A stretch of DNA of 64,000 bases from Phorcus lineatus (lineage: Eukaryota > Mollusca > Gastropoda > Trochida > Trochidae). This document shows, piece by piece, positions 12,295 through 24,299 of this stretch; positions within the stretch are counted from its first letter, which is position 1, and every line of letters begins with the position of its first letter. Made by a program: the position numbers and the translations under genes. Location: the NCBI GenBank assembly GCA_921293015.1, contig OV121092.1, positions 43,609,064-43,673,063 on the forward strand. Direction: 5' to 3'. The notes below the pieces were generated by a model that was given only the letters and a program-made list of their open reading frames with translations, did no database searches and was not told the DNA's origin.

Positions 12295-13298
12295 AATTTT
12301 CCTCTCTAACTAGTTATCAAGTGACATAGTAAATTGGACTGACATCAATGTTCACTTTTCATTCCAGATGTTGATGAATGTATCTACCCCGCGTCAGCCC
12401 TATGTAGAAACGGGCGCTGTATCAACACAGAGGGCAGCTATAAATGTCGATGTCAGGGGGGATATGTTCCCCATTTCCCTGATGGGAAGTCATGCGTTAG
12501 ACGTAAGTAATTGAGCACAGTGATAACGTTACATACTAGGTCCTTATTAGAATCCCGGTGAGATATTGAGTGAGCCTTTACTTATTCTGCACTATACTAG
12601 GTCTTGGTTCGAATGTCCATGTAATGGGTTTTGACCTAGGGCCTATACTGAGTTGTGTCCCTTGGCAAAGCACCATCAACACTGAACTTAGTCCATCCAG
12701 ATGTAAATGAAGGGACCTGAAAACGGGAAGCACGGACCACACTGTCAAATTGTCATAAACGACACTCAACATATTTCTTGGAAAGTTACTGGTTACATCA
12801 TTTAAAAGACTTTTGGTATGAGGTCCATGGTTAAAATCATCATTGTCTTTATATTTTACACGTAATTACAGTATGACATTGAACATTCTTCATCGATTTA
12901 AAGTATCATTCATTTATTCCGTAGTGTAATTTTTTTATTCATATACTGTAAGGCAAATAGATCTAGTAGTACAAAAGACAAAACGTAATTGCAGACATAA
13001 GAATGTGAAGTACGGTTTCACAGAATGTTATTTTCTAAATATGACAACATTGTTCTTTTTTCAACTGCATTAATGAGAGATTTGGCAGTTTTCAGAGATT
13101 CCCTAACAATGATCTTTGACGGTATAAGCCAATACATTTGTGTACTGTTGCTTTTTACAAGTGATTTGTTTAAATTATATGTTTTGCTACACAAGTTTGG
13201 TTTAAACACTATGTAATATTTGTATTTTGACAGGTCGACAAACTGGATTCTTTGGTTTACCCTGGTATGCTCTTGCCTTCTTCATTGGCGAATTTTGA
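10951..13298 (+). CDS. E1: secreted two-EGF-domain protein, type A (134 aa, 4 exons)
   Basis: Exons are 10951-11017, 11424-11561, 12368-12502 and 13234-13298; all introns are GT-AG and phase 1. Residues 1-22 are a signal peptide ([20 protein letters not shown]). EGF1, about 27-67, has six Cys with the family core CGIGGVC and CSCYPGY. EGF2, 69-113, begins DVDEC and has the Cx[DN]x4[FY]xCxC pattern ([12 protein letters not shown]), which is the calcium-binding, Asp/Asn-hydroxylation consensus. The tail is [21 protein letters not shown], short and hydrophobic. Each domain is one exon. E4 is its closest paralogue, in inverted orientation. Two-EGF secreted proteins occur in mollusc shell matrices; role here is inferred. 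The first ATG is used; a second follows at once. Confidence 0.93.
12247..12292. repeat. (TATG)n microsatellite in E1 intron 2
   Basis: About eleven TATG units, perfect, inside the intron before the EGF2 exon. Confidence 0.95.
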
Positions 13299-13341
13299 AA
13301 ATTGGAAGATCAAATAACATAGATTGACAATATTTTTCTTT

Positions 13342-13347
13342 AATAAA
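13342..13347 (+). terminator. poly(A) signal of E1
   Basis: AATAAA 44 bases after the stop codon, followed by a GT/T-rich stretch. Confidence 0.75.
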
Positions 13348-13602
13348 GTCTTTGAAAACTAACGTGGAGTTTTGTTTTTACTTAATAAAGAAAATCAGAC
13401 GTTAAGCTTAATCGTAATGCATTTGATCAAGATTCTTTCAAATCCATTAAGGACCATAAGGTTGTTTAACAAATGAATAATTAAAAATTTCAGTGTGCAG
13501 CAAAATACACCATTTATCGTTTGAAAGGGGGTAATTATTTTACTTTTCGTTTGTCTGACAACCACTAAGAGGCATTTTCGCAAAAAACACCAAGAGAACA
13601 CA

Positions 13603-13926
13603 TTAGATAATATAATTAAGCAAAGTTAATTATCCTTTCAACTTCTGCGTGAACGTCATGTCACTAAACATCTCAGACACTTCTCCGACTGACCATCGTA
13701 TTGCAAGAATAATTGGGTGTATTTTGACTCACTCAAACCTTACGGAAAGGATGCAAGAAAGGACGCTTTAGATATGATCATCAAGCAAAGTTAATTATCC
13801 TTTCAACTTTTGCGTGAACGTCATGTCACATAACATCTCAGACACTTCTCCGACTGACCATTGTATTGCAGGAAAAGTGGGGTGAATATTGACTTACTCA
13901 AACCTTCCGGAAAAAATTGCAAGACT
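13603..13926. repeat. direct tandem duplication, two copies, period about 167 bp
   Basis: Copy 1 (about 13603-13757) and copy 2 (about 13769-13926) share long identical blocks such as GCAAAGTTAATTATCCTTTC and ATCTCAGACACTTCTCCGAC. They differ at scattered bases. Neither encodes a protein. Confidence 0.85.
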
Positions 13927-15093
13927 ATTATTGTTACAAAAAAAACTTTTTACCATAGTAATTACTTGATATTATTTCTCTTCGAATAAATCAATGAATA
14001 CTTGATGAATGAAATGAAAACTTGGCTAGTGAGATTCTATTTTGAAAATTATGCATTGCCATACCGGCTGCTTTTTATATTGACTAAGAGAGTTTATCAC
14101 TAATTACCTTGGTCGACCTGTTACAATCACGCATTTCATTTCCTTGCACATAAATCATGACGTAACATGTAAATTAAAGATTTTGGTCATTTTCATTTGA
14201 AAGGGGAAAATCTCGAACGTTAGAAATTTAGTCTTCCATTCTTTTCAAATGAACCATGAATGAGCAGCAGTGAATCATTGAATTATCATTGAATCGCTTC
14301 TCAGACTGTGTCCTCATACTTAATCTATGTTAACCGACCCAAACTTGCAAATATGTTTACTTTCGTAACACGATAAAAAGTGTAACATAAAGCAAAATTT
14401 GTTTTAAATACTTTCAAGTAAACGCAGGACTGTCGAGTCGGTTATGTAGGTTTTCAATTTTTGGCAAATGCAAAATGGAAGCACGAGTAAGAGTTTTGAT
14501 AAAATTCCTTTTCCTTTGATCCAAGAATATTCCTAGTTGACTTAAAATGCATAAAAAGAAAATGAAAGAGAATACATGAGTATTTTTAACGCTGGTAAAC
14601 ATTTTAAAAAATGTGGTTAACTGATAGAGAACTTTGAATTTTCGCATTTTCGACCCAATGTCACTCCCCGAGGTAACAACTGCTAAGTTAAGGAATGAGG
14701 TATGAAAGAATATGTTTGGTCATATTGAATATTGACTTCTGAGTTTAAACTACAACGTCATCGCTTACATTCTCGCCATACTGCATTTACACTTAACTTG
14801 CAATAACAACAGCGCAAGTACAATCAAAACCATTACGAACTCCTGAGAAAACAATATTTATGTGCGTTTTTAAATTCAATATCACATCATATAAGCAGCG
14901 AGAAAATATATAGTAATTGATTTACGAGGGAGTGTGTCATATGCCTTTTATAAAACGAGATTCAATTCTTTGATCGACCTAGAGCAAGGGTTTCACACAA
15001 ATTTGTCATTAGATACAATCATATATGTGATACTTTATTACCCATGCTACTCCATTTCAGTCGCTACAAAGACATCACAAAAGATATTTTATT
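13927..15093. other. intergenic, no gene seen
   Basis: No splice-compatible coding segment or recognised repeat. Chance ORFs only. Confidence 0.4.
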
Positions 15094-15335
15094 GGCTTAT
15101 GAAACCCGTCAGGGCTCTACAGTAGAGAACTGTTCTACAAGCAGTAAGATTTGGGTGCAATGCTACACTGAATTTCAGCGCAGTACCACCCTTGGTTCGC
15201 TACTTTCAGCCGATGCTCGCAGGTTTCTCCGCAATGCATAACCATACTTGTGTTGCGGGCTTTCTCCCTGCAATAATACTATCATCAACGATATCAGTGA
15301 AATATTCTTGAAAGCGGCGTTAAACCCCATAGCAC
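15094..15335 (+). mobile_element. SINE body, copy without tRNA head
   Basis: Shares with the fuller copy at 45596-45901 the blocks GTAGAGAACTGTTCTAC, GCGCAGTACCACCC, GATGCTCGCAGGTTTC, CCGCAATGCATA, GTTGCGGGCTTTCTCCCTG and the end CTTGAAAGCGGCGTTAAAC. The tRNA-derived A and B boxes are missing, so this is 5'-truncated. Confidence 0.75.
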
Positions 15336-16022
15336 ATACCTCACTATGGGCTTATGCTTAATACGTAAATCTAACAAGTAATTATCATTTAGTTGTAATT
15401 TTTAAATGAATATGCCAGCTCAAAGATATCTTATATAACTTTTTGAATTCAGATCAGCGCACGTAATAGATTGAAACTATAGAATCCAGATGCGTTTTTG
15501 TCCATGACAAATACCTTATGAGCCTCGAACTCCCTGAGTTGTATGTTTCTACCTCGGTATTTGTATCAGGTTTGTGACCTACTGGGGTACACTGGTACAA
15601 ATTGAGTCCTTTTGCTGCAATTGCTAGAGTGAGCGTTCACAAGGTAATTACATTTAATTTACGCTGTGCCATAATAGTCTGTCCAATCTAATGACATGAA
15701 AACAAAAGGGCATGGTTAGTTCAAACAATTAATTTGATACCTTGAAAATATTCTGACAAACCAATGTATTTTTTTAACCTGATTAGCTGAATCTTCAAGT
15801 CCAAGTGTGTTATCAAGAGACTTATAAGATACATGAACTATATACAATTTTTAATTCCAAATAAAACCTTTAATAACATAATCATCATTTTTTGCAGCGG
15901 TGCAATTTTATAATAATATTTAGATTTTTTTCTGTCAATTTTGTATTTTCTCAGTATCAAAAAAGTATATACTAAGTACTCATTTTAGTTTGCTTATTAG
16001 ACATCAATTAATTTGTCAAGTC
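15336..16022. other. intergenic, upstream of E2
   Basis: Nothing recognised apart from a TGACCT half-site near 15577. Confidence 0.35.
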
Positions 16023-16030
16023 TATAAAAT
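16023..16030 (+). promoter_or_regulatory. TATA box of E2
   Basis: TATAAAAT, about 205 bases before the E2 start codon; the 5' UTR would be about 175 bases, longer than in its paralogues. Confidence 0.55.
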
Positions 16031-16229
16031 AGTTTTTGATCTATGCCGATTATCATTCCTTTGAGAAATGAACTTCCCAGACAGCTAAAACTGTATTGTT
16101 ATCTTGATTTATAATTCATGTCATAAATAATCCCTTTAATCGATCTGCAGATAAATGAATCGAAAATTGAGTTCAAACAGTCAAGAGAAGCTATTTATTT
16201 CAAAGTTGTTCTTTACACATCTACAGAAC

Positions 16230-18250
16230 ATGAATCCTATATTGATATATGTACTGCTTATGGTAATTGGACAAGCATTTGCAGCAAGTATATATTCTTT
16301 CTTCTTTCTTCCTGTCACTGTTTTGAACGTTCCAAAACTGAGGCTAGATTGCCTTAGAGGTTTTTCATTTATTAAGGTTTCAAACACTGTATTTTCCAGA
16401 TCGTTCGAAGCAAAATTTTGGTATTGGGATTTAAATTTCTTTCATTTTAATAATTGCAATGCATGTTTCCACTCTTGTCAATTTTGGTTGTCTGTATGAG
16501 TAATCATCGATGAGATGTCGTATTTAGTAAACAGAAATAATTTTTCATATCAATGATGATTAAAGAAATGTTATGGAAGACAGGTATGTTTGTTGATATC
16601 GTGATTTGAATGTTTTCATACTTTTCTTGTAGCACAGACAAATTGTAATTCCTATCCATACTGTGGCATCGGAGGACAATGTATAACTGCTGAAGAGCCG
16701 CCAAACAGTACATGTATTTGCTACCAGGGCTACAGAATAAGTCCAGTTACATTTCAGTGTGAAGGTAGGTCGTATTATCTAATAAGATATATGAATCAAA
16801 AATTTTCTTGATGAGAATATTAATTTTGATATACACTTTAAAGTGGCAGTAGCATGTTTTTTTCAAGTCATATTAAGTCAAGTCAAGGCATTTCGAGTAC
16901 TTTTCTTTATAGCCACAATGTTGCATTTCTGATAAGTTCGTAGATAGATAGAGTTTGTCATGCTTAGTTACAACGATACAATATATGAAATTTATTCCAT
17001 CTGCCTTTAATATTTCTCAATATTATTAATAAACATAATAATTTAATAAGTATATTACGGGAACATATTGGATATTTTATACAAGTGGATTTACAAGACC
17101 CTCGTCTTTTCTCTACATACAACTCGTTAGCTGTTAGATTTTCATTTTCAACTAATAATTGACAGTTTGACACATTGCATGGTTAAAGCGCGTATCTTCA
17201 ACAGTCGCCGTATACAAAAGTGGTAGGATTTTCTGGACTGACATTTACGAATTCTTTAGATGCTTCCGAGTATATCGATTTGATCAAAATCATGAATTCC
17301 CAATAATTCGGCCACAGAGGGTGATATTGGTGTTATTTATTTATTTTACTATTTTCTTTTGCAAATAATTACTTAATATGTTCTCAAATAAATATATGTT
17401 TTCGCGAGATAGAATAATTTCAGAGGGTCAAACATTTAATTATACCTATTATCTGTAATCGTAGACAAAAATATCAAGTATCAAGCAAAAAAACTTTTTT
17501 GGACATTTTGGTGTGAACACCCTTATAAATTAGTTGTTGGTACATATGGTTACATATGATATGATGTGTGTAATACATCATCATCATTTTTATTGTTATT
17601 GTTATTATTATTATCATTATTTAAAGATATAGACGAATGTAGGGAGTCCACTGCAGCTCTCTGTCGTCGAGGAAGATGTTACAACATGGATGGAACCTAC
17701 AAGTGTATCTGCCAAGGAGGATATGTCGCTCACCATCCAGACGGGAAAACATGCCAAAAACGTGATATAGTTTCTTCTATCTTAAAATATTTATTTTATC
17801 CACAAGAAGAAACGTACACAACTTTCCTTGGTTACTTTGTGGCAACATACCTTTTACATGGTGTTGTAACTGCAGTGCTTTTGTGAACTTGATATCATTT
17901 TAGAATATTAAATAAATGGATAAATTTCACCTTAATGGCTACTACCAAACGTTTTAATCAGTTTGATCGACTTGTGTGATCATTTTAGACAGACGGTTAC
18001 GATACTATTTTATCCAACCCAGTTGATCAGCTTTATCATACATGATTTATCAACTTATATATAACTCGGAAAACGATTTGAATTGTATTCATTTTTATAA
18101 TGCAAGCATTATATGATTTGCATGGTAATATAAACCTGTTCATATAAAACATAAGTACACATTTTCTCTTCAGGACAAAGCACCGGCGGTTTCTTCGAAA
18201 ATGTGAGAATCTTTCAACTGCTCTTTTGGTTGTTTGGATCCGAACTGTGA
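16230..18250 (+). CDS. E2: secreted two-EGF-domain protein, type B (133 aa, 4 exons)
   Basis: Exons are 16230-16287, 16633-16764, 17627-17761 and 18174-18250, all introns phase 1. Signal peptide MNPILIYVLLMVIGQAFAA; I chose the ATG that gives it rather than the in-frame upstream one at 16155. EGF1, about 24-62, has the core CGIGGQC and CICYQGY. EGF2, 64-108, starts DIDEC and has CYNMDGTYKCIC, the calcium-binding consensus. The tail ends FQLLFWLFGSEL. The exon-3 donor (AAAAAC|GTGATA) is weak; read-through gives an alternative end, retaining EGF2 and adding a hydrophobic stretch up to a stop at 17886. The acceptor of exon 2 is TTCTTGTAG; the next AG, four bases on, would break the frame. Closest paralogue E3. 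Confidence 0.9.
16838..16870 (+). repeat. TTAA-type repeat terminus in E2 intron 2
   Basis: TTAA AGTGGCAGTAGCATG resembles the terminus at 166 (AGGGGCCGTAGCACG) and the inverted one ending 28459. The other end was not identified. Confidence 0.35.
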
Positions 18251-18517
18251 TAAAGATTTAAGAAAAGAGGAAAAATACTACTTTACACAAATATTTAGTC
18301 ATAACACTAAACGTAACAGAACATAAAAACTAGTAAAGTGGAAATACATTTTCATCTCTTGCATATCGTTTCTGTTTCAGCATCCTATCGATTTTCTAGC
18401 AAAAACGCTGTTACTTTAAGTACACATGAGCACATGTTGACTCATTCTAATCTTAAAGGTATTGATAATGAATAGAACTTAATATTTTAAGTACTATTTT
18501 TACATAATTTTAATACG

Positions 18518-18523
18518 AATAAA
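18518..18523 (+). terminator. candidate poly(A) signal of E2
   Basis: AATAAA, 268 bases after the stop codon and the first one met; no closer consensus is present. Confidence 0.4.
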
Positions 18524-18796
18524 GCAATTAACTTTAATCACATTGTCAATCTTTCGTAAAATATTTGTTTAATTTTCAAGAATACCTATATTTGATGCAC
18601 AAATTGTATTAAAAATTTTTCTAAAATCGTGAGTTATATAACTTTATTTTTATCCAGATACTTTCAACTAGGGTGCAATTTAGTTCCACAAATTAAGAAA
18701 ATTCATTACGTTTAACAAGTTTTGAATATAACATGTTGTTTATTATTTTCAACCCGTATGCTTCATATGTGCTCATGTGTCACGTTCTTGTTCATT

Positions 18797-18827
18797 TGAC
18801 CTAGCTCTGGTGGACACGGGGTCATGA
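18797..18827. promoter_or_regulatory. AGGTCA-type sites upstream of G3
   Basis: TGACCT at 18797-18802 and GGGGTCATGA at 18818-18827. The second 10-mer also occurs upstream of E5 at 38890-38899. Confidence 0.35.
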
Positions 18828-19043
18828 AACTTCAACTTGTTAAGTACATATATTCTTTATAATGTGAACTTTGGAATACTTGAACTCACGATTCAAGCGT
18901 TTCACCCTGTAAATTCAATTTAAAATGATGAATTGTCATAGACGTTTTAATCAATGTCGATTATTCCGAAGGTCGTTGTCCTTAAGCTGAACTGAACTTT
19001 TGATAAGTTTATTCAAAATAAGAAAACTATCATGGGAATACAA

Positions 19044-19051
19044 TATATAAA
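19044..19051 (+). promoter_or_regulatory. TATA box of G3
   Basis: TATATAAA, 68 bases before the last base preceding the G3 start codon; transcription expected near 19075. Confidence 0.75.
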
Positions 19052-19118
19052 GCGAGTTTAGATACAAGCTTTCAAACACATCGGAACTCTCCTTTGAGCA
19101 CAACTCCACAAATTCACG

Positions 19119-20316
19119 ATGATGAAGGCTCCTCTCTTCCCTGTTTTAGCAGTCGCACTCATCGGCCATGGTAAGCATATTTTAAAGATATTTGGAAGAT
19201 TTTTGAATGGTTTGGTATCTTAACTTCATTTTGCTTTTAACTAATACCGAGGAATTGTTGAACATGGCAAAAGCATTTAGAGCCCATTTCATTCCAGCTG
19301 ACCTCAGAGACATGAACTCTAATTAATCGTTATAGCCTTATGAACTCAAAAACGAAGCAAACATGTTGAAACAAACGTTGGGAAACAAAAGTGATCTCTG
19401 CACATGTTCACATATGAGAAATAAGTCCCTGTTAATGTTCTGCTGAACGTTCTTCTAAACGTAATGTTTTGTCACGATTTCATAATATCAAATCCATCGG
19501 CTATTAATGAGTATTTTATACGAACTTTTATCATTTTTGCCAGTGACTTCATTCGGACCTGGAGGGGCGGGTGGATTACAAACAGCGGGGGGAGCTGGAG
19601 GGTTACCCGGATTAGGAGGAACGGGAGGTTTGCCTGGATTAGGAGGAACTGGGGGGTTACCCGGAATAGGAGCAGGAAGTAGCACTGGATTAGAAAGTTT
19701 GGCAGCTATTACTGCTTTAGGAGGCGAAGGTGTAGGGGCACTTTTAAGGTTGCAACTCCTTAGTCAACCCGGAGGCATACAAGGTAATATACTTAATCTT
19801 TTCTTCTTTTTGGATAGTTTACGCGTCAATTGAAACCTTATGACAACCTTTTGCCATTGCAGTTTCTGTAAATGAATTATTGTAGCATCTTTTTTCTCAT
19901 TGATTGATGTTCCTTTATGATGAAAATCTACCTTAATTACAATGTCGCTATCGCAATAATAACGCTTCTGATAATTCAATATGGAATATATTATTTGTTA
20001 TATTTTCATATCCGTAATTGATAACATAACAAAAACAAGATAAACGTTATATTTATGTACAGTTCTGTTTATCGCATTTTTAAGTATTGCTATTTGCGTT
20101 ATATTATTATCAATTTATGGTCTATCGATATATTTTTTTTCTATGTTTATTGATATCAGGTTTTAGAAAATTTCTTCGTCTATTTGTTGTAGGATGATTT
20201 AGATATTTCAATCCGGAAAAAACCCAATTCTTTATCAATATTTTTTGCTTTCAGCATTGCAGCGACAGCGGATAGAGTGTCGTTTGTTGGCAAGAATCTT
20301 TCCATTTGAAGCCTAA
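19119..20316 (+). CDS. G3: secreted glycine-rich protein with GGLPGLGGT repeats (117 aa, 3 exons)
   Basis: Exons 19119-19170, 19544-19783 and 20255-20316; both introns phase 1. Exon 1 gives MMKAPLFPVLAVALIGH. Exon 2 begins VTSFGPGGAGG, then three near-copies of the nonapeptide GGLPGLGGT, then GLESLAAITALGGEGVGALL and RLQLLSQPGGIQ. Exon 3 gives ALQRQRIECRLLARIFPFEA. The LLRLQLLSQPG motif and the tail [Q/E]CRL[IL] tie it to G1 and G2, but the N-terminal Cys of those proteins is absent, leaving one Cys. PGLGG repeats recall elastin-like and other extensible matrix proteins. Gene lies on the same strand as E1 and E2 just downstream of them. Function not known. Confidence 0.9.
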
Positions 20317-20364
20317 CTGATGGATGTCATGGGCTAAACAAGAGGGATATATTGTCTTTTGTTG

Positions 20365-20370
20365 AATAAA
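20365..20370 (+). terminator. poly(A) signal of G3
   Basis: AATAAA 48 bases after the stop codon, followed by a GT-rich stretch. Confidence 0.8.
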
Positions 20371-20590
20371 GTATGAATGGAAGTTGTGATATTATGTTTT
20401 AAGATATATACATTTACGTTAACATGTAATGGTTACATACAAAACCGTCAAAACATCACTATGTTCATTCAAGCTGCCTGTTACTACAGCCAGTAGGTAG
20501 GCCCTATTGGGAAGAAGGACGCCGTTTCTGAAATGTCGCCATCAGACATTCAGTCAAATTTTCTAAACACTGTAATTCAAATGAAGTAAA

Positions 20591-20709
20591 CGATTTTATG
20601 GATTTTAAAGTTCTTTATTTACAGATTTGCGACGTTTCGGTATGGCTCCTTGTACCGTTTTCAATCATTTGAATCTATTATTAAAGAAATTTTAATATCC
20701 ATAAAATCA
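20591..20709. repeat. 119-bp inverted repeat element
   Basis: Arms 20591-20618 and 20680-20709 are complementary over most of 28 bases (CGATTTTATGGATTTTAAAG on the left; its partner ends ATCCATAAAATCAT). The loop contains GCGACGTTTCGGTATGGCTC. A small foldback element is likely. Confidence 0.65.
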
Positions 20710-23636
20710 TGTTCTTCATTACTACTACAACTTCTACAATGCCACTAAAAGAGTAATGTAAATCAAAGCAATTTTATTGGTGGATTCGGCTGAAACTTAC
20801 AAGAGTTTTCTGAATTTTATCAAATTCATTTTAGTACACGGGGGATGGTGTAATTAGTTATTCTACAAACATGACTTTAATATTGTTTTATTTGGGATTG
20901 ACATTATTCTCAAAAGTTATATCAATCCTCAATTGTTATATGTGTTCGGATCGACCAAAATATGTATCTTTTTAACGTAAATCATAAATTTGTCAATGTT
21001 ACCAATGTTCACTATCTTAAATGAGCAATCTGACCAATCAGCGTGTGGCTTTCGTTAGATAAACTACAATTAGATTTATTAGTATCGTCAAAATATAGTT
21101 TCTATGGAAAGCTCGCATGTAAACTTATGAATAATCCCTTCAGCGAATCATAAGTTATCATAACTATTAAGATTTATTGGAGTTAATATTTACATTGTAT
21201 TTGATCCAGAGACATGGGTTGTGTTAATTTCGACTCCTAATTTCATGATAACTCATGTAGCTCCTTTTTGTTGAATAGGGGTTAATAGTTCTGGCAACTA
21301 GCTGGAGACGAAATGTTCAAAGTAGATATAGTTTACTTATGGCTGCTTGAATATTGTAAATGACTACATTTCCGACTATATTTAGGACCGAAACTATAAT
21401 GAAATGTAGATAAACCATTGATCTAAGACATGAGGTATTAACTTTTAATATTAGAATACACGTGTAAGTATCGGCTGAAAGGCACTAGTGCACGCTTTTA
21501 CGGTTTAAATTGGCTATTTCAAGGTTTACGAGGACTTATGAAGTTCGCTTAAACTTTCTATCGATGCAATAAAATACTAAACATTCTTTACAATTTACCT
21601 GCAATCAACAATGAAAACGTTAAGACAGCCGATGTCGGCTTGGACATATAAAAATCTATGGTTAACTGTGCACAAAACGGATAAGTTATTGACACTTGGA
21701 AACGGCTGAACTAGTACTGTGTGCAGCTATTGAATTTACCTAGACTCTGAACTGACAAGAAATCATGAAAAATGTTTTATGAAAGCAATGTTGTAAATTA
21801 ACCGATTTAATAACACAGTATTAGCATTTTTTTTTTAGATTTACCATAGCGGCTGCCGTTTCCGCTTTTCTGGTTATGAGCAAAATTTTAATATTTCCGA
21901 TATCGTAGTTCATGCAGATTTAATGTAACGTAACATTAAATACTTCCGGCCTTTAAAAATCCACTTTACTACCTGAATACGTAAATATTTGTTAAATAAC
22001 GTACAAGGTAGATTACTTGAGTGAGGATAGTGGGTAATTTCGAGAGATATGCAGTATCTGTGCATTTGTTGTGTTTACGAAATATTGGCGTGCATTAGTG
22101 CGGTTAAATATCAGATGTCAGCCGAAAATGTAAGAATTCTGTATCTTTAAACCAAAAAAACATTTTGCTGATCTCCCGATTACAATTTCACTAGTAGTCG
22201 TTATGTGTCGTGCAGCAAACATGATTTATTCAGCTGACAATATACCTTAATCATATAAGCAAGCATAGTTGTGTTTATTACTTGCTCGTGTAAGATACTG
22301 CAGTGTAATATTTATACAGCGATATTTCACTAGTGTAATACCCCTTAAGGTATGACGTCAATATCTTTTTGTGGCTGTGACGTCGCGGACATGTTTCGTT
22401 CAGTACACTTTCGGCAATCATGCTTGATTACTGAGGCCAAGTACTAAACAGAATACTAAACTTCCTTCAATTTGATACTATTTTCATTAAACGCGTTAAT
22501 GATTTGGTATCAAACTCGAATTCGCTCGTTTTATACTTAATCATTAACTCGTTTAATAAAAAAGGTATTAAATGGAAGGTCGTTTAGTATCCTCCATATA
22601 AAAACTATGAATTTGACAAAATCATTATTGGACTTCTTTATGCGTAATGGTCACGACCAAGAAACGTTTTTTTCATAAGATTGCCACATCATCACCATTT
22701 ACAGGTTCTTACTAAAGAATTTGAATTTCATCTTAAACATTTATGACTGATGCTAGCAATATTTAAATCTTTTCTCCACACCAGAGTCGACCTATATACT
22801 GTAAACAATAAAGAGTAGGTTCGTAGTGTGAAATTCGAGAGCATGTTCAGATCAGGTCTAAAGGGATGTTCATTGGCTGGTAGTTCCAAGAAATAAGCAG
22901 TTGGAGAAAGTAAACGTTTCTGTGTCACATAACATACGAAGATTGCAGTATTGGCATGTTTAACCTAGGAGAAACTTGAGTGAGGCACGTTTTTGGTCAA
23001 AAATGGGAACTCGTAAGCAAATATTGCACGAACGGTCAGTTTCACTCCCGTAACAATTCCTCGATTATTCCCGGGGTTACATACAGAGCGAACATTGGAC
23101 AAATCACGACAAAGGCAGCGTTTCACGAGCTAACAAGAGGACCGCTACAACCGGATCTTTTACTTCTGTGACCGGTTTCTGACGGCGACGTCAGCGGTGG
23201 CATCAAAATTTGGTCGAACGATCAGCACATGGACAAGGTTGAGAAGATTAAGTGCAGGGAAATTCTACATGGGAGTGCCTACAATGATTGTCGATTGTGT
23301 TTGATCAGCACAAGTCCGAGATAGGATATTTAGCCTCTGCCAAACGTTAATGAGCTTCAACTGGCACTTACAGAAAGTTGTGAAGTATACAGGGTAACGT
23401 TATCTGATGTTTGATAACGTCTTTTGAACAACGTGTACAGTGGTGTCGCAAGAGGTCAATTGCGTTATTGATGTTGGAATCATTCAGTTCAAGTCTTCAT
23501 AACTTGAAAATGTTATTGTATTGTTTTACATAGACTAAAATGGGACATCATGTCTTCGGGCGTGTTTAATGATTGTCAAACATCTTAATTCATTTACTCA
23601 TGTTCAACTTATTAATCCTGGATCATGCATGCTCTA
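20710..23636. other. intergenic, near the axis of the inverted gene array
   Basis: No gene or clear repeat recognised. Several short ORFs lack motifs. Part of 22900-23450 may belong to the mariner relic that follows, but I cannot align it. Confidence 0.35.
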
Positions 23637-23914
23637 GACAGGTGCCAACAGTTGATCTTGACAAGTGGTGACATCAATGATATAGAAAAATTCAAGACGA
23701 AGAGGCGCGTCATGTTGACTGCCGGAGCTATGCTTCTTCATGACAACGGTCAAGTGCACCAGAGTCGTATTGCATAGGCTGCACTTAAAAAATGTGTTTT
23801 GACCAACTTAACCATCCTTTACAGTCCAGATGTGGACCCAAGCGACTTCCATCTGTTTCGCAAATTTGAAATTAACTTGCGTGGTACAAGATCTGACGAT
23901 GAATCATCAGTTTA
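23637..23914 (+). pseudogene. mariner-like transposase remnant
   Basis: One frame reads RRVMLTAGAMLLHDNGQVHQ, then YSPDVDPSDFHLF and LRGTRSDDES. These match the second and third catalytic-Asp blocks of mariner transposases (LLHDNARxH and YSPDLAPSD). The spacing between the two Asp residues is 33 against the usual 34. An in-frame TAG lies between the blocks, and upstream sequence no longer resembles a transposase, so the copy is dead. Inverted termini were not found. Confidence 0.8.
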
Positions 23915-24174
23915 AATGACGTTATAACTTTTCTGGTCGCTATGATATAAAGGACAATTGATTTATCTCACTAATAACTCTCTTCAGTCCCCCAATATTA
24001 TTATTCTTCCAAGCTAATTTCAGTGCTTCGAATAAAAAAACCATGACAAGCTTGACCCATTCTCTCAAGAAAGGTTTAGAGAGCAGTTTAAAAATTTGGA
24101 CAACATAAACCCTTTTTAAACCCAATAAAGTTTATGGTCAAAATAAAACAAACTAAAAAGTTTTGGCCAATTTT

Positions 24175-24180
24175 TTTATT
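24175..24180 (-). terminator. candidate poly(A) signal of E3
   Basis: AATAAA on the minus strand, about 120 bases past the E3 stop. Confidence 0.6.
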
Positions 24181-24299
24181 GGAAATGTTTGCAGTGCAAT
24201 ACCAAACTCATAATCAAACAAGAGAAACACGTAGAGGCTGCCATCATACAAATGGACTTTGGAAATGGTTCGAACTCTTGAACATTGTTGACGAAGAAA

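Noticed and set aside
16155-16499. 114-codon ORF starting upstream of E2
   Set aside because: It covers the E2 signal exon but reads through its donor; the internal ATG at 16230 and splicing give the family structure.
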